From Candidatus Poribacteria bacterium (lineage in GTDB: Bacteria; Poribacteria; WGA-4E; WGA-3G), in assembly GCA_022827885.1 (NCBI GenBank), contig JAJEIP010000003.1, forward strand, positions 1-64,000: a stretch of 64,000 bases of DNA. Direction: 5' to 3'. The position numbers and the translations under genes are program-made. How positions within the stretch are numbered: the first letter of the stretch is position 1; each line of letters starts with the position of its first letter. Positions 1 through 8,555 of this stretch are shown here, in pieces. The notes beneath the pieces were generated by a model, which was not told the DNA's origin, did no database searches, and saw only the letters and a list, made by a program, of their open reading frames with translations.

Positions 1-538
1 TTGCGCCACCGGACTCTGGACTGTATCAAGATGGAAGGGAATCGCTGCGGTTCGCATGTGGGTTACCTGACGTTCATTGCTGGGACGCGTGATTTTTCAT
101 CACTTTCGTTTCAATGCAATCGATGCGTCTCTAACACCCTCACGGGTAAAAGTATACCTGAGATAAAGTGTTCAGTGACGTCGTATTATCACAGAAGTTA
201 CAGAAGTTCGTAATATATAATATCACACATCTGCGTTTTAATCAAGTTAAAAGTTGCGATAAAGTCAATGATTATAAAGGTTTATCCTTAAGTTATATTA
301 GGATATTTTTCAGTTAAAAAATAACACTATAATAACATCCTTATCTAACTTTCTGCGATTCGCGCAACTTTTCGCAAGATCTCTCCGATATATATTTCAC
401 ATCAACTCTGAAAAAAGTGTTGGGTTTCACTCGGGGTCTGTTTGATATAAGTTAGAGGGAGGAGACTTCGTTTTTCGATTCGTTTTCAGCGTTGTGGTGG
501 CATCCGTTCAACCCACCCTACGATACTCCTACTGATGA

Positions 539-567
539 TTGACAAAGGCACATCCTTTCGGTAAAAT
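539..567 (+). promoter_or_regulatory. Sigma70-type promoter upstream of the PorV-like gene
   Basis: TTGACA at 539-544 and TAAAAT at 562-567 are separated by exactly 17 bases. Transcription would start near 574, giving the PorV-like gene a leader of about 180 bases that contains the C-rich hairpin at 641-658. Confidence 0.6.
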
Positions 568-610
568 AGGCTGTGTTTATGGTAGATTTTAGAATTACTT
601 AGACTCCTTT

Positions 611-660
611 AACCAGGACCCAACCCCCTAACCCCCCTAACCCCCCTTATCAGGGGGGAA
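611..660. repeat. C-rich telomere-like repeat with hairpin
   Basis: Three C-runs of 5-6 bases separated by TAA are followed by CCCCCC-TTATCA-GGGGGG, a perfect 6-bp hairpin (641-646 with 653-658). On the minus strand this reads as G-runs separated by TTA, the arrangement expected of a G-quadruplex. It lies in the putative leader of the PorV-like gene. Confidence 0.6.
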
Positions 661-782
661 TCCGGGCTATCTATTTTTAGGATTGACCATAGTCTGCTAT
701 CAAGACTTAAGGAGACAGACGGACGAAAAACACGAATTACGTTCTCCATTCCACTATTAAACGCTTCCGATGTCTGCTGTTA

Positions 783-1640
783 ATGCTAATTTTGCTGCTG
801 AATGGATCGGTTCACGCGGCGTTCGAGAATATCGAACTCATGGCGGGACCCGCGGGGATGGGAAGTGCCTACTCGGCAGCGACGCAGGATACCAGTGCGC
901 TGATATGGAACCCAGCCGGGTTGGCACGATTACGGACTCCCGAAATCGGTGTCAGCTACCTCGATCTGCACGGTGTATTGGGTTACAGTTTTATCGGCGT
1001 GGCACACCCGATTCGGAGGGGACACACCCTCGGCGCAGCACTCCTAAACTCAAGCGATACAGAAGGTATCTCTCAAGAACGGATTGTGCTGTTGTCCGCT
1101 GCAATCCGTATATGGAAGAGACTGCATATCGGTATGAATGCGAAGTATTTTAGCACTTCGGTCAATTTGGATCAGATGCCGTTAGGGCGCGGCACAGGAT
1201 GGGGCACCGATCTCGGTATCCAGTATGATTTTATGAGGGAAATGGTTAGAATCGGTATCGTCCTCCCGAACCTATTCTCGAACGTGTCGTATCGTCGACT
1301 TGAAGAGACGACCTCCAAAACCACCTACAGCGAGTCGCTGCTCCGTGAATGGCGTATCGGTGCTGCGGTAAGCGTCAATTTCGGCTCAGGGGCACCCTAC
1401 AGACACCTGGAGGCTGTGTTAGCGGCTTTTGAGATCGCCAACGGTGTCCCGCTTATCGGATGTGAGTACCGAAATGATATAAGATACGGTGAATTCGCGC
1501 TGCGGTTGGGATGGCGTTTCGGCGATGGACCCACCGCTGGATTCGGCTGTCAGCGCGGTAATATTAGTGTAGATTACGCCTTCGTGAACGAGAGATACGG
1601 TTCGCAGACCTCGCTGTTCTCAGTTCGGCTTTTCTATTGA
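783..1640 (+). CDS. PorV/PorQ-like (UPF0164-type) outer-membrane protein
   Basis: The mature part starts with the family hallmark GPAGMGSAYSAATQDTSALIW followed by NPAGLA, found at the N-terminus of PorV/PorQ/UPF0164 outer-membrane beta-barrels related to FadL. Alternating hydrophobic strands continue to a C-terminal VRLFY, typical of a barrel end. The ATG at 783 falls inside the signal peptide. Upstream codons in frame read I-K-R-F-R-C-L-L-L before MLILLLNGSVHA, a complete signal peptide whose first codon (756) is ATT, so the true start is uncertain. In type IX secretion systems PorV shuttles cargo for attachment. The C-terminal sorting module on the 33.8-36.4 kb protein makes such a role possible, but it is not shown here. 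Confidence 0.75.
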   Translation: MLILLLNGSVHAAFENIELMAGPAGMGSAYSAATQDTSALIWNPAGLARLRTPEIGVSYLDLHGVLGYSFIGVAHPIRRGHTLGAALLNSSDTEGISQERIVLLSAAIRIWKRLHIGMNAKYFSTSVNLDQMPLGRGTGWGTDLGIQYDFMREMVRIGIVLPNLFSNVSYRRLEETTSKTTYSESLLREWRIGAAVSVNFGSGAPYRHLEAVLAAFEIANGVPLIGCEYRNDIRYGEFALRLGWRFGDGPTAGFGCQRGNISVDYAFVNERYGSQTSLFSVRLFY

Positions 1641-1698
1641 TTTTTGCTACAATTGACGGAATGGCATCGTTATCACAAGGACAGTATACCAAAAAGCA

Positions 1699-1728
1699 TT
1701 GATTTTCTCATACGACCTATGATAAAAT
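1699..1728 (+). promoter_or_regulatory. Sigma70-type promoter for the toxin-antitoxin pair
   Basis: TTGATT at 1699-1704 and TAAAAT at 1723-1728 are 18 bases apart. The predicted start near 1735 leaves a leader of about 54 bases before the antitoxin ATG at 1789, which has a strong AAAGGAGG ribosome binding site at 1775-1782. Confidence 0.5.
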
Positions 1729-1788
1729 TCTTTCAAGAGATTGGTAGGCACAGAAACCACATCCGCTAATCAAAAAGGAGGCAACACG

Positions 1789-2019
1789 ATGGAACATTCG
1801 ACGACTATCCAAGAGATTGTGGATCGGTTAGACAAACTCACACCTGGGCAGCAGAAACAGATTTTAAATTCTGTTCTATCCTTTTTAGGAGAACCGATAA
1901 GAGGCATCTCAGGCAAGGAACTGCTTAAATTTGCCGGTTTGTTCCCACCCGAGGACCTTGAGCAGATAAAGAAAGCGATTGAGGAGGATTGCGGACAGAT
2001 CGATGAGTCAGAATGGTAA
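1789..2019 (+). CDS. Antitoxin of a VapC-type toxin-antitoxin pair
   Basis: This is a 76-residue acidic protein starting at ATG 1789 behind AAAGGAGG. The longer open frame from a TTG at 1741 lacks a binding site. The N-terminal half (QEIVDRLDKLTPGQQKQIL) is helical and the C-terminus is rich in Glu and Asp (EDLEQIKKAIEEDCGQIDE), as in antitoxins that wrap their toxin. No family name can be given from sequence alone. Its role is inferred from size and from the PIN-domain gene that overlaps its last 17 bases. By analogy the complex would repress the promoter at 1699-1728. Confidence 0.65.
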   Translation: MEHSTTIQEIVDRLDKLTPGQQKQILNSVLSFLGEPIRGISGKELLKFAGLFPPEDLEQIKKAIEEDCGQIDESEW

Positions 2020-2398
2020 CTATCTTTTGGACACCAACATTATTATCGGGATGTTCACTGGGGACCCAGCAATCGAAGAAAAAATACAGAGTAGTAATAA
2101 CTTGTTCTTAGCGTCCCCGTCAGTGGGTGAACTTTATTACGGTGCCCAAAAATCCGATAAAATTAGAGAGAACCTTCATAAAATCAACACATTCGTAGAA
2201 AATCACATTTTTCTTCCTTGTGATTTGGAAACGGCACAATGGTACGGAATCATTAAAGAGCGGCTGCGAAGAAAAGGCCGCCCTATCCCAAACAACGATC
2301 TCTGGATCGCAGCAATTGCTTTACAACATGACTTGATTCTTGTCACACGAGACTCACATTTTGATCAAGTAGAATCTCTACAGACAGAATACTGGTAA
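2003..2398 (+). CDS. vapC: PIN-domain toxin, VapC family
   Basis: This 131-residue PIN-domain ribonuclease carries the conserved acidic active site: Asp in LLDTNIIIG near the N-terminus, Glu in SVGELYYG, Asp in NNDLWIAA and Asp in LVTRDSHF near the C-terminus. These bind the divalent metal used to cleave RNA. The ATG at 2003 overlaps the antitoxin gene, which suggests translational coupling; GAGGAGG at 1981-1987 can serve as binding site. The gene ends 3 bases from the convergent E2 gene. Length and motif spacing are normal for VapC, and nothing suggests inactivation. Confidence 0.85.
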   Translation: MSQNGNYLLDTNIIIGMFTGDPAIEEKIQSSNNLFLASPSVGELYYGAQKSDKIRENLHKINTFVENHIFLPCDLETAQWYGIIKERLRRKGRPIPNNDLWIAAIALQHDLILVTRDSHFDQVESLQTEYW

Positions 2399-2401
2399 CT
2401 C

Positions 2402-3769
2402 TTATACCAACAACAGATACGGGTCTTGAATATAACTGGAGACTGTTTGTAGGAACTGCGCTGCAGGGGCACCGTCTACCACACGGTGATCGAACGTTAA
2501 ACTCAGCGTTAGCATGCTCCGAACAACAATTTCATCGTCGTGAACAACAGGTTTCTTCAGAATCCGTCCCACCCCGAGAATGGCACTCTCCGGTGGATTG
2601 ATGATAGGTGTGAACGCATCAATCCCAAAGTTTCCCAAGTTTGTGATAGTAAAGGTCCCACCCTGAAGTTCACCGGGGGTCAGTTGATTACTGCGTGCCC
2701 GTTCGGCGAAACCTCTCACCTGATCGGATATCTCCGATAACCGTTCCTTGTCGGCATTTCTGACGACAGGGACTACCAACCCGTCTTCCAATGCGACTGC
2801 CACACCGATGTTAATTTCGGTTAATAGGTGAATGCCTTCATCCGTGAGTGTTGCGTTGAGTCGCAGATGTTCCCCCAAAGCGTTTGCGACGACTTTAACG
2901 AGCAGATCGGTGTAGGTGAGATTTACCTCTCTCGCCTGTAGCTTATCGTTGAGCATTCCACGGAGTTCGACGAAAGCCGTTGCGTCAACCTCTGTGTGGA
3001 GTGTGACGCTGGCGTTGGTCTGAAGGCTCATGGTCATCCGTTCTGCGATAATTTCACGGATGCCATCCATAGGAATAACCTCTGTCGCCTGTTGGGGAGC
3101 GGGTGCCTCTATAACGGGGGTTTCAGCGGCGGCTGCGCTCGCTTGCAACACATCGTCACGGACGATTCTGCCATCGGGTCCGGAACCGACGATTGAAACC
3201 AGATCGACCCCGTGTTCCTTCGCCAATCGTCGGGCAAGCGGTGATGCCTTCAGTCGGGTGGTTTCTTCGATGGGTGCGGGTCCTCTCAGGTCAATATATC
3301 GCTGGACATCGCTTTCAAGGATGCGTCCGCCGGGTCCAGAGGCTTTGACTTCGGTCAAGTCAATCGCGAGTTTTTCGGCGAGTTGGCGTGCCGCTGGTGA
3401 GGCTTTTGGTGCGACGGTCGTAGCAGGTGGTGTTGCCTTGGGTTGTGCGGGTTGCACTGCTGCTTGCGGTTCCGGTGCGGTGTCCACTTCGGCTGTCCCC
3501 GTGTCCGCTTCAACGCGTGCCACTTCTTCTCCGGGTGCGCCGATAATCGCTAATAGAGCGTTGACGGGGACATTGGCACCCTCTTCAGCAAACAATTGCG
3601 CGATAACGCCATCTGTGGGGGATTCCTGCTCATGGACGACCTTGTCGGTTTCGATCTCTAACAGCGGTTGTCCTTGTGTGACGGTATCGCCCTCTTTCAC
3701 CAGCCATTTCCCGATTTTCCCTTTGGTCATCGTCTGATCCATCTGAAGCATTCTCAACTCGACTGCCAT
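2402..3769 (-). CDS. 2-oxoacid dehydrogenase dihydrolipoamide acyltransferase (E2)
   Basis: The product transfers the acyl group from lipoyl-lysine to CoA in a pyruvate- or other 2-oxoacid dehydrogenase complex. A lipoyl domain occupies about residues 1-78, with the lipoylated lysine K43 in ETDKV. An Ala/Pro-rich linker, two peripheral-subunit-binding domains (about 122-158 and 174-209, each starting ASP.AR.LA and ending GR.-(V/L).-.DV) and the catalytic domain follow, the latter ending with the active-site His in DHRVVDG (427-433). Two subunit-binding domains in tandem are uncommon. The E1 and E3 genes are not in the window, so the substrate cannot be fixed. The ribosome binding site is TAGGAG. 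A small gene and a Gfo/Idh gene lie directly upstream in the same direction. Confidence 0.93.
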   Translation of the reverse strand: MAVELRMLQMDQTMTKGKIGKWLVKEGDTVTQGQPLLEIETDKVVHEQESPTDGVIAQLFAEEGANVPVNALLAIIGAPGEEVARVEADTGTAEVDTAPEPQAAVQPAQPKATPPATTVAPKASPAARQLAEKLAIDLTEVKASGPGGRILESDVQRYIDLRGPAPIEETTRLKASPLARRLAKEHGVDLVSIVGSGPDGRIVRDDVLQASAAAAETPVIEAPAPQQATEVIPMDGIREIIAERMTMSLQTNASVTLHTEVDATAFVELRGMLNDKLQAREVNLTYTDLLVKVVANALGEHLRLNATLTDEGIHLLTEINIGVAVALEDGLVVPVVRNADKERLSEISDQVRGFAERARSNQLTPGELQGGTFTITNLGNFGIDAFTPIINPPESAILGVGRILKKPVVHDDEIVVRSMLTLSLTFDHRVVDGAPAAQFLQTVSSYIQDPYLLLV

Positions 3770-3787
3770 TTTTTCTCCTATTTTTCC

Positions 3788-4093
3788 TTATGAATGTCCT
3801 TCGATCAGTTCAATCAGTAGCTCAACATTTGCATCTTTTTCCAGAATCAGTGCAAATTTATGGTACTCGTCGCCCTTGAAGATCGCCTGAACGAAGGGAC
3901 TCAACCCAATTAAGAGTTGACTCCCCAAAAAGTTCAGCGGCTTACCCGTCTCTAAAAAGAGAATGGCGGGCGCGGTAAGACCGCGCCGGACAATCCATGT
4001 TGCAGCCTTTTCAAGCAGGGCGCGTTGCTCGGATTCAGGAATATCTTCAAGGACCCGTGGTATTTCAGGGTTTGGATTGAACACAGCCAGCAC
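3788..4093 (-). CDS. Small conserved-looking protein of unknown function
   Basis: This 101-residue frame starts at a GTG (4093). It lies 18 bases upstream of the E2 gene and 25 bases downstream of the Gfo/Idh gene, so all three are probably co-transcribed. The sequence has an amphipathic N-terminal part (ESEQRALLEKAATWIVRRGL) and a hydrophobic middle (APAILFLETGKPLNFLGSQLL). It has no signal peptide, no clear transmembrane span and no catalytic motif. The even spacing between neighbours and the normal composition argue that it is real. I do not recognise its family. Confidence 0.6.
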   Translation of the reverse strand: MLAVFNPNPEIPRVLEDIPESEQRALLEKAATWIVRRGLTAPAILFLETGKPLNFLGSQLLIGLSPFVQAIFKGDEYHKFALILEKDANVELLIELIEGHS

Positions 4094-4118
4094 CTAAGTC
4101 CCTACAAATACACAACCG

Positions 4119-5159
4119 CTAAATCTCTAAGTCGCTCAGGTAATCAGCGATCTGCTTGGGTTGTCCATCAAGCGTTGTTTCCATTGCGGCGATGACAAGC
4201 ACGAAACTTTTGATATTGTCTTCAATCCGTGTATCAGAAGGTTCGCCACCATCGAGCCAGTTCAGGAACTCATCAAAGAGATGCTGATGTGCTTGGTAGG
4301 GAATTGCGGGTGCCTCATAGACTTCGGTCTCTCCACCCACACGATGGATCGTCATCTGGTTGCCGCCTGCGATTTCCACAGCACCCTCCTCAAACTCAGC
4401 GCGATAGTGTTCATGGTTCCAACAATTGACGATACCCGCCGATGAACTGTTGCCTTCATAAGAGGTATGGACGCCGTTATCCATCCGCATCACATAGAAA
4501 CCGCTGGAGTAATGCTGGAAACTCGACCATTCCGGATTCCATCCGAATCCGATTAAGGTTTCACAATCGCCACCGGAGAGGAACCGAAGCATGTCAAGAT
4601 GATGGACGGAACCTTCAAAAAGAAGCCCGAAATCCATGTCGTGTCGCCACGCTTTGCCCCACGAAAGATAACGCCGATAATCGCACGCATATCTCCCGAC
4701 AATGTGTTGCAGCCGTCCCAATCTACCCTCATCGCGGATACGAATCAACTCCTGTTTATTGTCTGCATACCGATAGTTTTGGATAATCGCACACGGGAGT
4801 CCTGTTTTTTGGGCGGTGTGCACCATCGCTTTTGCTGCGTCTAAGGTGTCCGCAATCGGTTTTTCACAGATAACCGGCATCCCGTTTTCCATAGCAGCAA
4901 TTGCAGCAGGACTGTGAAATTGCGGTGGAACCGCAATACCACAGAAGTCAGCTTTGACTTCTGCACACGCCTCGTTAAAGTCTGTGAAGAGTTGCGAAGT
5001 GCCGAGTCCTAATGCCTCACCCTGTGCCGTGAGCACATCTGTACTCACATCCGCTAAACCAACGATTTCGATCCGGTCGCTGAAATTGCTCGTGAAATTG
5101 TTGATCCAGCCACCCGCCATACCACTGCCACCTATCATTAAACACGTTCGTTTTGCCAT
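4119..5159 (-). CDS. Gfo/Idh/MocA-family NAD(P)-dependent oxidoreductase
   Basis: The 346-residue protein has an N-terminal Rossmann fold (CLMIGGSGMAGGWINNF, then acidic VGLADVS) and the family signature VICEKPIAD, whose Lys-Pro contacts the nicotinamide. A C-terminal substrate domain follows. Members oxidise or reduce sugars, inositols and similar polyols; the substrate cannot be read from the sequence. The gene is preceded by a tandemly duplicated leader element (5160-5337) that ends at its ATG and supplies the ribosome binding site, a feature shared with hen1. Confidence 0.9.
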   Translation of the reverse strand: MAKRTCLMIGGSGMAGGWINNFTSNFSDRIEIVGLADVSTDVLTAQGEALGLGTSQLFTDFNEACAEVKADFCGIAVPPQFHSPAAIAAMENGMPVICEKPIADTLDAAKAMVHTAQKTGLPCAIIQNYRYADNKQELIRIRDEGRLGRLQHIVGRYACDYRRYLSWGKAWRHDMDFGLLFEGSVHHLDMLRFLSGGDCETLIGFGWNPEWSSFQHYSSGFYVMRMDNGVHTSYEGNSSSAGIVNCWNHEHYRAEFEEGAVEIAGGNQMTIHRVGGETEVYEAPAIPYQAHQHLFDEFLNWLDGGEPSDTRIEDNIKSFVLVIAAMETTLDGQPKQIADYLSDLEI

Positions 5160-5337
5160 TTTTTTAACGATTGCTCCTGGGCGTTGCCGCCGTTGTTGGC
5201 AACGCTCTAAAATGAATAAAAAACCTACTTTAGGTTATGAAAAGTTACTTTTTTAACGATTGCTCCTGGGCGTTGCCTCCGTTGTCGGCAACGATCCAAA
5301 ATTAGTAAAGAACTTACTTTAGGTTATGAAAAGTTCC
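5160..5337 (-). repeat. Tandem leader repeat (two units of about 89 bp) with hairpins
   Basis: Units at 5160-5248 and 5249-5337 are nearly identical. Read in the gene direction, each has AACTTTTCATAACCTAAAGT, a spacer, a hairpin (CGTTGCC...GGCAACG), then CCCAGGAGCAATCGTTAAAA. The last unit abuts the ATG of the Gfo/Idh gene, so CAGGAGC acts as its Shine-Dalgarno. The stem differs between units (GGC against GAG on one arm) while the flanks are conserved. The arrangement closely resembles the element before hen1. Confidence 0.8.
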
Positions 5338-5370
5338 GTAAAGACTCAAAAGTAGTTCATATTGAATCGT

Positions 5371-5877
5371 TTAAGAATTTCGCATCAGTTTACCACGTAA
5401 AACGTAATCGTCCTTGCCGCGTCGGACGCGTTCCAGTTCCGCCTCGGTCGCCTCACGGCGCACCTTTGCTGGGACTCCCATCGCCACTGCACCCGGTGGG
5501 ATTTCCTGTCCTTCTCGGACAAGCGTCCCAGCTGCAATGACGGCATTTTCGCCAATCACCGAACCCGTCAGGAGAATCGCGCCCATGCCGATCAGTGCAC
5601 CGTCTCCAATCGTGCAACTATGGAGGATTGCGCCATGCCCGATCGTAACATCATCACCGATGAGACACGGAATCTCCTTGTCCATGTGTATCACTGCACC
5701 GTCCTGAACGTTAGTGCGACACCCGATTCGGATCGGTTCTAAATCCCCACGGAGCACGCTGTTAAACCAGATGCTCGATTCTTCTCCAATTGTTACATCG
5801 CCTATAATCATCGCCCCTGGAGCGACGAAAACAGAGGAATGCACGTTCGGCGTTATGCCTTCATATTCTATCAACAT
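5371..5877 (-). CDS. Gamma-carbonic anhydrase-like left-handed beta-helix protein
   Basis: This 168-residue protein is built of hexapeptide repeats (IIGDVTIGEESSIWFNSVLRG and on) that form a left-handed beta helix trimer, and it has the size of the YrdA/PaaY/CaiE group. Candidate metal histidines are in VIHMDKE and in IGHGAILHSC, the spacing seen in gamma-class enzymes. Many members of this group have no proven carbonic anhydrase activity, so the exact reaction is open. It lies 12 bases downstream of the ABC permease and probably shares its transcript. Confidence 0.88.
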   Translation of the reverse strand: MLIEYEGITPNVHSSVFVAPGAMIIGDVTIGEESSIWFNSVLRGDLEPIRIGCRTNVQDGAVIHMDKEIPCLIGDDVTIGHGAILHSCTIGDGALIGMGAILLTGSVIGENAVIAAGTLVREGQEIPPGAVAMGVPAKVRREATEAELERVRRGKDDYVLRGKLMRNS

Positions 5878-5889
5878 ATTCCTTCCTAA

Positions 5890-7548
5890 CTAAAAAAATT
5901 GCTGTGCAACCAACAACTTGCGGAGATTTCCTATTCCCCATCTATAAGATATTCCGAATACACCCACAAGGAGGATTACCAACCCAACAAATACGACGAA
6001 ACTTCCGGTATACCACGCTATGACCACAGCGAGAACAAGTGTCACATCAATAATGAGTGTCACTGTGAACGTTAAAACCCGAAGGATCGGCTTCCGTGTT
6101 TTTGATAGGGTGGTTGTCAATTCTGCCATCCACGATAAAGTCCCAACCGCTGTATTCAAGGCACACGCCGTCGGGAGCGTTAAGAGAGGCGTTAGCATTA
6201 CCGGTATCCACGTATCCTTTGGCATTTGGAGGAGACACACAGCAAACAGAGACCAGAATTCAGCATAAACCAACGCACAGAGAAACGCCGTCAGGAATTT
6301 ACTCGTGAACACCAACCGCGGCGTAACAGGAGCGGCTTTCAGCATCCACCATGTCTTCGCTTCATCTCGAAGACCGTTACAGCTGATACCGAAGGTAATC
6401 AGCATACTATACAGAACTATCTGCACAGTCAGCACCAGTCCAGCGTTCGTATCCGCACTGCCTTCCTGTACGAGTAAAATAGCGATGTGAACCACCAAAA
6501 ACAGCGTGAGCATCGCAATGGCAATTAACCGTCCACTGTGCCGGACGAAAATGAGAAAGTCCTTTAGCATCATAGATCGTATCTTACCACGTCCGAGCGC
6601 AAGCCGCAAGCGTTCCAGATGCGATGCTTGAGAAGCATTGGTGCGCCGCACGGCTTTACGCTTGGAAACTTTCAACTGCCGAATATTTTCCCAACCGCGT
6701 TGATAAATCAATTGCGCAACGAGCGTTGCCATTCCGACAGCGGCGAGACTTCCGCCAACACCGCCCAATGCCCATCTCAACCGGACACCTATTGTGGATT
6801 CAGTCACCCAACTCAACAGCAGTCTTCCAATCCACTCGTGTGGATACCACGCAGCAGTCGTATCCGTTGTTCTCTCGGAAGCCCAATCGAGCAACAATTG
6901 CTTTAGGTGGATCGGCTCAAACTCGAAAAACAGTGTTAACGATAACAGGAAACCCACCGCTACGCCGATTGCAGTGCCGAGGACCTTGAGTGTTGCGAGA
7001 AACCATCCAGACGAAAAGAAACGCGCAATCACCATCACACTGATGGTGACATAACTCGCAATCATTAAGAGAAGACACACGCACACTGGAAATAGAACTG
7101 CGTAAAAATGCCACGGTAATTCAAATATCAGACCGAACGCTACCCACGGAGGTCCCAAAAAACAGAGGATACTCAGAAAGCGCGTGAGCGTGAGATGAAT
7201 GAACTTATACCCGAAAATTGCGAGCGGTTGAACGGGTGCAGCGTGTAACAATGCCGTGTCCGGTGCTTCATATAGACTCTTCAGTGAACTCTCCATTAAT
7301 TCCTTGGCAACGACAATAATCCCGAAGAGCATGAACCCATTAATCACACCCAGCAGAAGCCTCGGCTCTGCCTCAGTGCGTCGCAAATGCGCGAAGAGGG
7401 AATTTCCTAACACCGAGAGGGCAACGATGAAGATGAAATACCCGACACCCTTTAAAGCGACTTTTCGCCACGTCTCGCCACCACGGCTCAGTCCATTTGA
7501 CCACCCTTGCAAATCCGCTCTCAGCAGAATTATCACATCTCTCAACAT
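5890..7548 (-). CDS. ABC exporter permease subunit
   Basis: The 552-residue membrane protein has about a dozen hydrophobic segments in two blocks around a basic cytoplasmic loop (QLKVSKRKAVRRTN). This resembles the putative ABC-exporter permease family, not the shorter ABC-2 type. An upstream in-frame extension (MSFLRKVKLK from 7578) is encoded entirely by the terminus of a dispersed repeat, and the identical peptide precedes LpxI, so the ATG at 7548 (MLRDVIILLRADL) is the likely start. The ATPase gene upstream is separated only by that 256-bp repeat. The cargo is unknown. Confidence 0.8.
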   Translation of the reverse strand: MLRDVIILLRADLQGWSNGLSRGGETWRKVALKGVGYFIFIVALSVLGNSLFAHLRRTEAEPRLLLGVINGFMLFGIIVVAKELMESSLKSLYEAPDTALLHAAPVQPLAIFGYKFIHLTLTRFLSILCFLGPPWVAFGLIFELPWHFYAVLFPVCVCLLLMIASYVTISVMVIARFFSSGWFLATLKVLGTAIGVAVGFLLSLTLFFEFEPIHLKQLLLDWASERTTDTTAAWYPHEWIGRLLLSWVTESTIGVRLRWALGGVGGSLAAVGMATLVAQLIYQRGWENIRQLKVSKRKAVRRTNASQASHLERLRLALGRGKIRSMMLKDFLIFVRHSGRLIAIAMLTLFLVVHIAILLVQEGSADTNAGLVLTVQIVLYSMLITFGISCNGLRDEAKTWWMLKAAPVTPRLVFTSKFLTAFLCALVYAEFWSLFAVCLLQMPKDTWIPVMLTPLLTLPTACALNTAVGTLSWMAELTTTLSKTRKPILRVLTFTVTLIIDVTLVLAVVIAWYTGSFVVFVGLVILLVGVFGISYRWGIGNLRKLLVAQQFF

Positions 7549-7804
7549 TTTTAATTTTACCTTGCGGAGAAACGACAAACGTTAGAACTTTGACGGGCGT
7601 TGCTCAAATCCGTTCTCCATTTCATTACGAACTCCGCGCTTTCGTTTCCTTAAGACAGCAGCCTGCAACAATACGCAGAAATACCCTATCAAAACCCCAA
7701 GCAAAAACACGCAGGGTTTTTGATAGGGTGTTTCCACTAGGTCTACGGAAAGGAACGTCAAACTTGAAATCCGCCTAACCGAACCGCAAGGTATAATTAA
7801 AAAT
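7548..7804. repeat. Gene-boundary palindromic repeat, copy A (full length)
   Basis: The left end (from 7548) reads TTTTTAATTTTACCTTGCGG and the right end (7784-7804) is its inverse, CCGCAAGGTATAATTAAAAA. The left end directly abuts the permease ATG (minus strand) and places CAAGG upstream of it. The right end contains the TAA stop (7797-7799, minus strand) of the ABC ATPase gene. The interior holds the 15-base core CTCCATTTCATTACG (7615-7629) and a strong inverted repeat, ACCCTATCAAAA-CCC (7683-7697) with GGGTTTTTGATAGGGT (7714-7729). Confidence 0.85.
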
Positions 7805-8555
7805 CCGATGTAAGATCGAGAAAAATATCCTCAAGGGTCTCCGTCCCACCCTGACCGGCATCGACGGGTCGTCCGTGGTCCCCCTGCCTTTCCTGCTGCA
7901 ACTCCGCAAGAGTCCCGACAGCAATAAGGTGTCCCTTACTGATAATACCGACTCTATCGCAAATACGTTCGGCAATTTCAAGAATGTGTGTCGTCATAAA
8001 CACAGTGGAGCCCCGCTCACAACGTTCGCGCAAGAGTTCCCTGACAGTCCGGGCACTCCTCGGATCCAAGCCACTGGTCGGTTCATCAAGGAAAAGAATC
8101 TGCGGGTGATGCACAAGGACCGAGATGAGCAGAATTTTCTTCTGCATGCCGTAGGAATATCCCTTGATTTGATCGTCAGCAGCCTCGGTCAGCTCGAGTT
8201 GCTCCAGTAGCACGTCCATCTCATTTTCGGCTTGCTCCGGCGGCACTTCATACAAATCCGCTATCATCCGGACAAACTGTCTACCGCTCAATGCTTCGTA
8301 AAGTTGCGGCGTATCGGGCATCAGTCCGAGAATCGCCTTTGCCTGTAAACTCTGTTTCTGAATGTCAAAACCGCCGAGCGTTGCAGTGCCAGATGTCGGG
8401 CGGAGTAAGCCCGTGAGCATATTGATTGTCGTCGTCTTCCCGGCGCCATTCGGTCCAAGGAACCCGAATATTTCACCGGCATCTACCTCAAGTGTTAATG
8501 CATCTACAGCACACAATTTACCGAAATATTTCGTTAAACTTAAGGTTTTAATCAT
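7797..8555 (-). CDS. ABC transporter ATP-binding protein
   Basis: This 252-residue ATPase has Walker A GPNGAGKTT (34-42), a signature region YSYGMQKK in place of LSGGQ, Walker B LFLDEPTSGLDP and the switch His in MTTHILE. The degenerate signature and the overall pattern fit DrrA/CcmA-type exporters of the ABC-2 group. Its start overlaps the last four bases of the PspA-like gene (ATGA), and its TAA stop is formed by a repeat end. It pairs with the permease at 5890-7548. Confidence 0.92.
   Translation of the reverse strand: MIKTLSLTKYFGKLCAVDALTLEVDAGEIFGFLGPNGAGKTTTINMLTGLLRPTSGTATLGGFDIQKQSLQAKAILGLMPDTPQLYEALSGRQFVRMIADLYEVPPEQAENEMDVLLEQLELTEAADDQIKGYSYGMQKKILLISVLVHHPQILFLDEPTSGLDPRSARTVRELLRERCERGSTVFMTTHILEIAERICDRVGIISKGHLIAVGTLAELQQERQGDHGRPVDAGQGGTETLEDIFLDLTSDF

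Larger units (their letters stand above)
1..755. other. Gene-free region at the window's left end
   Basis: No convincing gene is present. Bases 215-410 are AT-rich and featureless. Bases 417-431 (GTGTTGGGTTTCAC) and 506-521 (GTTCAACCCACCCTAC) belong to a dispersed repeat that recurs around 49,695-49,840. A sigma70 promoter (539-567) and a C-rich hairpin (611-660) follow; they are listed separately. A 70-codon open frame at 1-213 has no ribosome binding site and no recognisable composition. Confidence 0.6.

Noticed and set aside
1-213. 70-codon open frame at the left edge
   Set aside because: It starts at the window edge with TTG, has no binding site, and its composition (Cys, Ser and Arg rich) is not protein-like.
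3030-3737. 235-codon frame antisense to the E2 gene
   Set aside because: It is the mirror of the Ala/Pro-rich linker and codon bias of a certain gene; Ala/Ser/Thr-rich with no domain.
5160-5337. Possible CRISPR-like array
   Set aside because: Only two direct units, no regular spacers, hairpins inside the units and position right at a start codon.
6099-6113. 15-base match GTTTTTGATAGGGTG to the inner palindrome of repeat copy A
   Set aside because: It lies inside the permease coding region without the rest of the repeat; single short match, probably chance or a trace too small to interpret.
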